From assembly GCA_050122535.1 (NCBI GenBank), contig JASFIT010000235.1:1-7367 (forward strand): 7,367 bases of DNA, in the 5' to 3' direction. Under the pieces are notes generated by a model, which worked only from the letters and a program-made list of their open reading frames with translations, ran no database searches and had not been told where the DNA came from. The position numbers and the translations under genes were made by a program. This document shows, piece after piece, positions 6,537-7,367 of this stretch (position 1 is its first letter; the number at the start of each line of letters is the position of its first letter). The stretch is from JASFEQ01 sp050122535 (GTDB lineage: Bacteria; Desulfobacterota; DSM-4660; Desulfatiglandales; HGW-15).

Positions 6537-6659
6537 GGCTGTCGGAAAACGCCCATCTGCTGCGTTACCCTCATCCCTCGTCACTGCGGCGTACTTCTCT
6601 GTACGCCTCATTCCTCGGGATTTCGGAAGCCTTGCATATGGACATTTTCCATCAGCCTC
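6535..6659. repeat. 125-bp near-palindromic element overlapping the stop codon of the upstream gene
   Basis: The outer arms are 26-base imperfect inverted repeats at 6535-6560 and 6634-6659 (21 of 26 match; both read GAGGCTG...GGAAAA inward). At the centre is a perfect stem GGCGTAC (6588-6594) / GTACGCC (6601-6607) with a TTCTCT loop. Arms and central stem share the same centre near 6597, so the entire unit can fold as one long hairpin. The first two bases belong to the TGA stop of the membrane enzyme gene. There is no T-tract, so it is not a standard terminator, although the folded RNA could protect the transcript's 3' end. The sequence resembles REP-type dispersed repeats seen in Desulfobacterota genomes, by recollection. 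Confidence 0.75.
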
Positions 6660-6689
6660 CCCGTAACTGGTTTTTGGACATTCTCATCA

Positions 6690-6890
6690 GCGTTGTGTCC
6701 GTAAAACAACTTTAAAAACGTAAATACCCTATAAGTCATTGCGAGGAGTCCCGCGCATCGCGGGACGACGAAGCAATCTCCTAAAGGCAAGGACATGCGC
6801 AAACTTACGCAAGAAGAGATTGCTTCGCTGCGCTCGCAATGACCCTTCGTGTACGACTTAATTATGCAAAGAAGTTTTGGGACACGACGC
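6690..6890. repeat. 201-bp nested inverted-repeat element with GTCATTGCGAG arms
   Basis: Outer inverted ends lie at 6690-6706 and 6874-6890 (GCGTnGTGTCCnnAAAAC, 14 of 17 match). Inner arms begin GTCATTGCGAGGAG at 6735 and end CGCTCGCAATGAC at 6843; CGAAGCAATCTC (6769-6780) pairs with GAGATTGCTTCG (6816-6827). Within the left arm GTCCCGCG (6748-6755) and CGCGGGAC (6759-6766) form a perfect 8-bp stem with a 3-base loop. Outer and inner repeats share a centre at about 6789-6790. GTCATTGCGAGG...CGAAGCAATC repeats are widely dispersed in many environmental bacteria. There is no coding capacity, so mobility would need an enzyme supplied elsewhere. Confidence 0.75.
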
Positions 6891-7095
6891 TAGTTCCTCA
6901 TAACAAGATCCCTATCACATAAAGCTACCTCAACACATACATCCTTCCTTTTCCCCCAGCGCCCATCACTTTTGGTGGAAGCGTAAAGTTTTTTTACAGC
7001 CGATCAAATTCTTTACAGTCTTGGTGTCAGTCCTCCCCGCCGACTCAGGCCAAAACCCTTTTCATATCAGCAGGATACACGGAATCCCACCCTGG
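6891..7095. other. Non-coding upstream region of the second minor-pilin operon
   Basis: No gene or RNA is recognisable. The region is rich in A/T around 6985-7020, where two direct TTTACAG heptamers lie 19 bases apart. It leads directly into the sigma-54 promoter at 7096-7110 and is the expected position for an enhancer-binding activator site, about 100-130 bases upstream of the predicted transcription start. Confidence 0.45.
6993..7018 (+). promoter_or_regulatory. Paired TTTACAG direct repeat, possible activator site
   Basis: TTTACAG occurs at 6993-6999 and 7012-7018, a 19-base period, so both lie on nearly the same face of the helix (about two turns). The centre is about 115 bases upstream of the predicted RpoN transcription start, typical for an enhancer. 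The only other copies I find in the window are in the upstream region of the first fimT operon (3099-3105 and, inverted, 3197-3203). Function is inference. Confidence 0.3.
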
Positions 7096-7110
7096 TGGCA
7101 TAGCTTTTGC
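7096..7110 (+). promoter_or_regulatory. Sigma-54 (-24/-12) promoter of the second fimT-type gene
   Basis: The site reads TGGCATAGCTTTTGC: GG and GC separated by exactly 10 bases, with TGGCA at -24 and TTGC at -12, very near the RpoN consensus TGGCACG-N4-TTGC. Transcription would start near 7122, giving a leader of about 44 bases that contains the ribosome site. A 6-bp inverted repeat GCTTTT/AAAAGC (7103-7120) overlaps the -12 element. RpoN with an NtrC-type activator such as PilR is known to drive pilin genes in several proteobacteria. Confidence 0.65.
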
Positions 7111-7152
7111 TTCGAAAAGCGTGCGGTCATTCGTGTTCAAGGCCACTCTTTT

Positions 7153-7159
7153 TAAGGAG
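7153..7159 (+). promoter_or_regulatory. Ribosome binding site of the second fimT-type gene
   Basis: TAAGGAG, a near-perfect Shine-Dalgarno, 6 bases before the ATG at 7166. It fixes the start and the 13-residue leader of the pilin that follows. Confidence 0.75.
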
Positions 7160-7165
7160 CAAATC

Positions 7166-7367
7166 ATGAAACACACTGTGAGGATCAGAAAAAAAGAATC
7201 AGGGTTTTCACTTATAGAACTCCTTGTAATCATCGTCATAATCGCAATCCTCGCTGCCATAGCTATCCCCGCCTTTTCCGCCTGGTTGCCCAACTACAGG
7301 CTAAGACAGGCGGCCAGGGATGTGTATTCAAATCTTCAGAGGGCAAAAGTGAATGCCATAAAGAGCA
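7166..7367 (+). CDS. fimT: GspH/FimT-type minor pilin, partial (runs off the right edge)
   Basis: Only the first 67 codons are present. They encode a basic leader MKHTVRIRKKESG, a prepilin cleavage site before FSLIELLVIIVIIAILA (Phe+1, Glu+5), and the continuing helix with IAIPAFSAWLPNYRLRQAA and DVYSNLQRAKVNAIK. The start is set by AAGGAG 6 bases upstream and the sigma-54 promoter at 7096-7110. Compared with the first FimT of the window, most of the region from Glu+5 to the end is identical or conservatively replaced (IAIPAFS-x-W-x-PNY-x-LR-x-AA-x-D-x-YSN). They are clear paralogues, probably from duplication of a minor-pilin operon. By analogy pilV/pilW/pilX genes are expected to the right, which the window does not show. 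FimT/FimU proteins are minor pilins of the tip complex; some FimT proteins bind DNA during natural transformation. Confidence 0.9.
   Translation, partial: MKHTVRIRKKESGFSLIELLVIIVIIAILAAIAIPAFSAWLPNYRLRQAARDVYSNLQRAKVNAIKS

Noticed and set aside
6535..6659. Palindrome as a Rho-independent terminator
   Set aside because: No run of T follows the hairpin on either strand, and the arms are too long and imperfect for a typical terminator.
7024..7028. GTGTC upstream of the second RpoN promoter (and at 3069-3073 on the minus strand upstream of the first) as PilR sites of the Pseudomonas type
   Set aside because: A five-base motif is expected by chance at this frequency, so it is too short to support binding.

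Overview
The window looks like a chromosomal segment from a Gram-negative bacterium of roughly balanced base composition, most plausibly a Desulfobacterota (former Deltaproteobacteria) lineage. That rests on the gene order of a type IVa pilus minor-pilin operon (fimT-pilW-pilV-pilX), sigma-54-like promoters before pilin genes, a large multi-pass fused spermidine-synthase-like protein, and dispersed GTCATT-type palindromic repeats between genes. No ribosomal or housekeeping gene is present to fix the taxonomy, so this is inference.

Layout. Positions 23-2856 (minus strand) hold five tightly packed genes read right to left: a GspH/FimT-type minor pilin, PilW, PilV, a PilX-like protein, and a small exported protein that may be PilY2-like. 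Gaps between genes are 9-20 bases, and pilW/pilV overlap as ATGA, so this is one operon; a pilY1-type gene would be expected just off the left edge. Positions 2857-4115 are non-coding: a candidate sigma-54 promoter for the pilin operon, then a direct duplication of about 313 bp, the second copy running into a complete palindromic element with terminal inverted repeats (3846-4038). Positions 4116-6536 (plus strand) encode an 806-residue protein with two homologous membrane modules and a C-terminal spermidine-synthase-like (Rossmann aminopropyltransferase) domain. Positions 6537-7165 are again non-coding: a 125-bp near-palindrome overlapping the stop codon of the preceding gene, a 201-bp nested inverted-repeat element, and a well-formed sigma-54 -24/-12 promoter. 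At 7166 a second FimT/GspH-type minor pilin starts and runs off the right edge; it closely resembles the first and probably opens a second minor-pilin operon.

How it fits together. FimT, PilW, PilV and PilX are expected to form a priming complex at the tip of a type IV pilus, usually with PilY1. Two paralogous sets pointing away from each other, each behind a putative RpoN promoter, suggest an RpoN/PilR-type switch governing alternative pilus tips. The membrane spermidine-synthase-like enzyme sits between them in its own transcription unit. Its amine-site motif is altered, so it may not make spermidine, and a link to the pili is only positional. The repeats that isolate this gene on both sides look like non-autonomous mobile palindromes with no transposase in the window.
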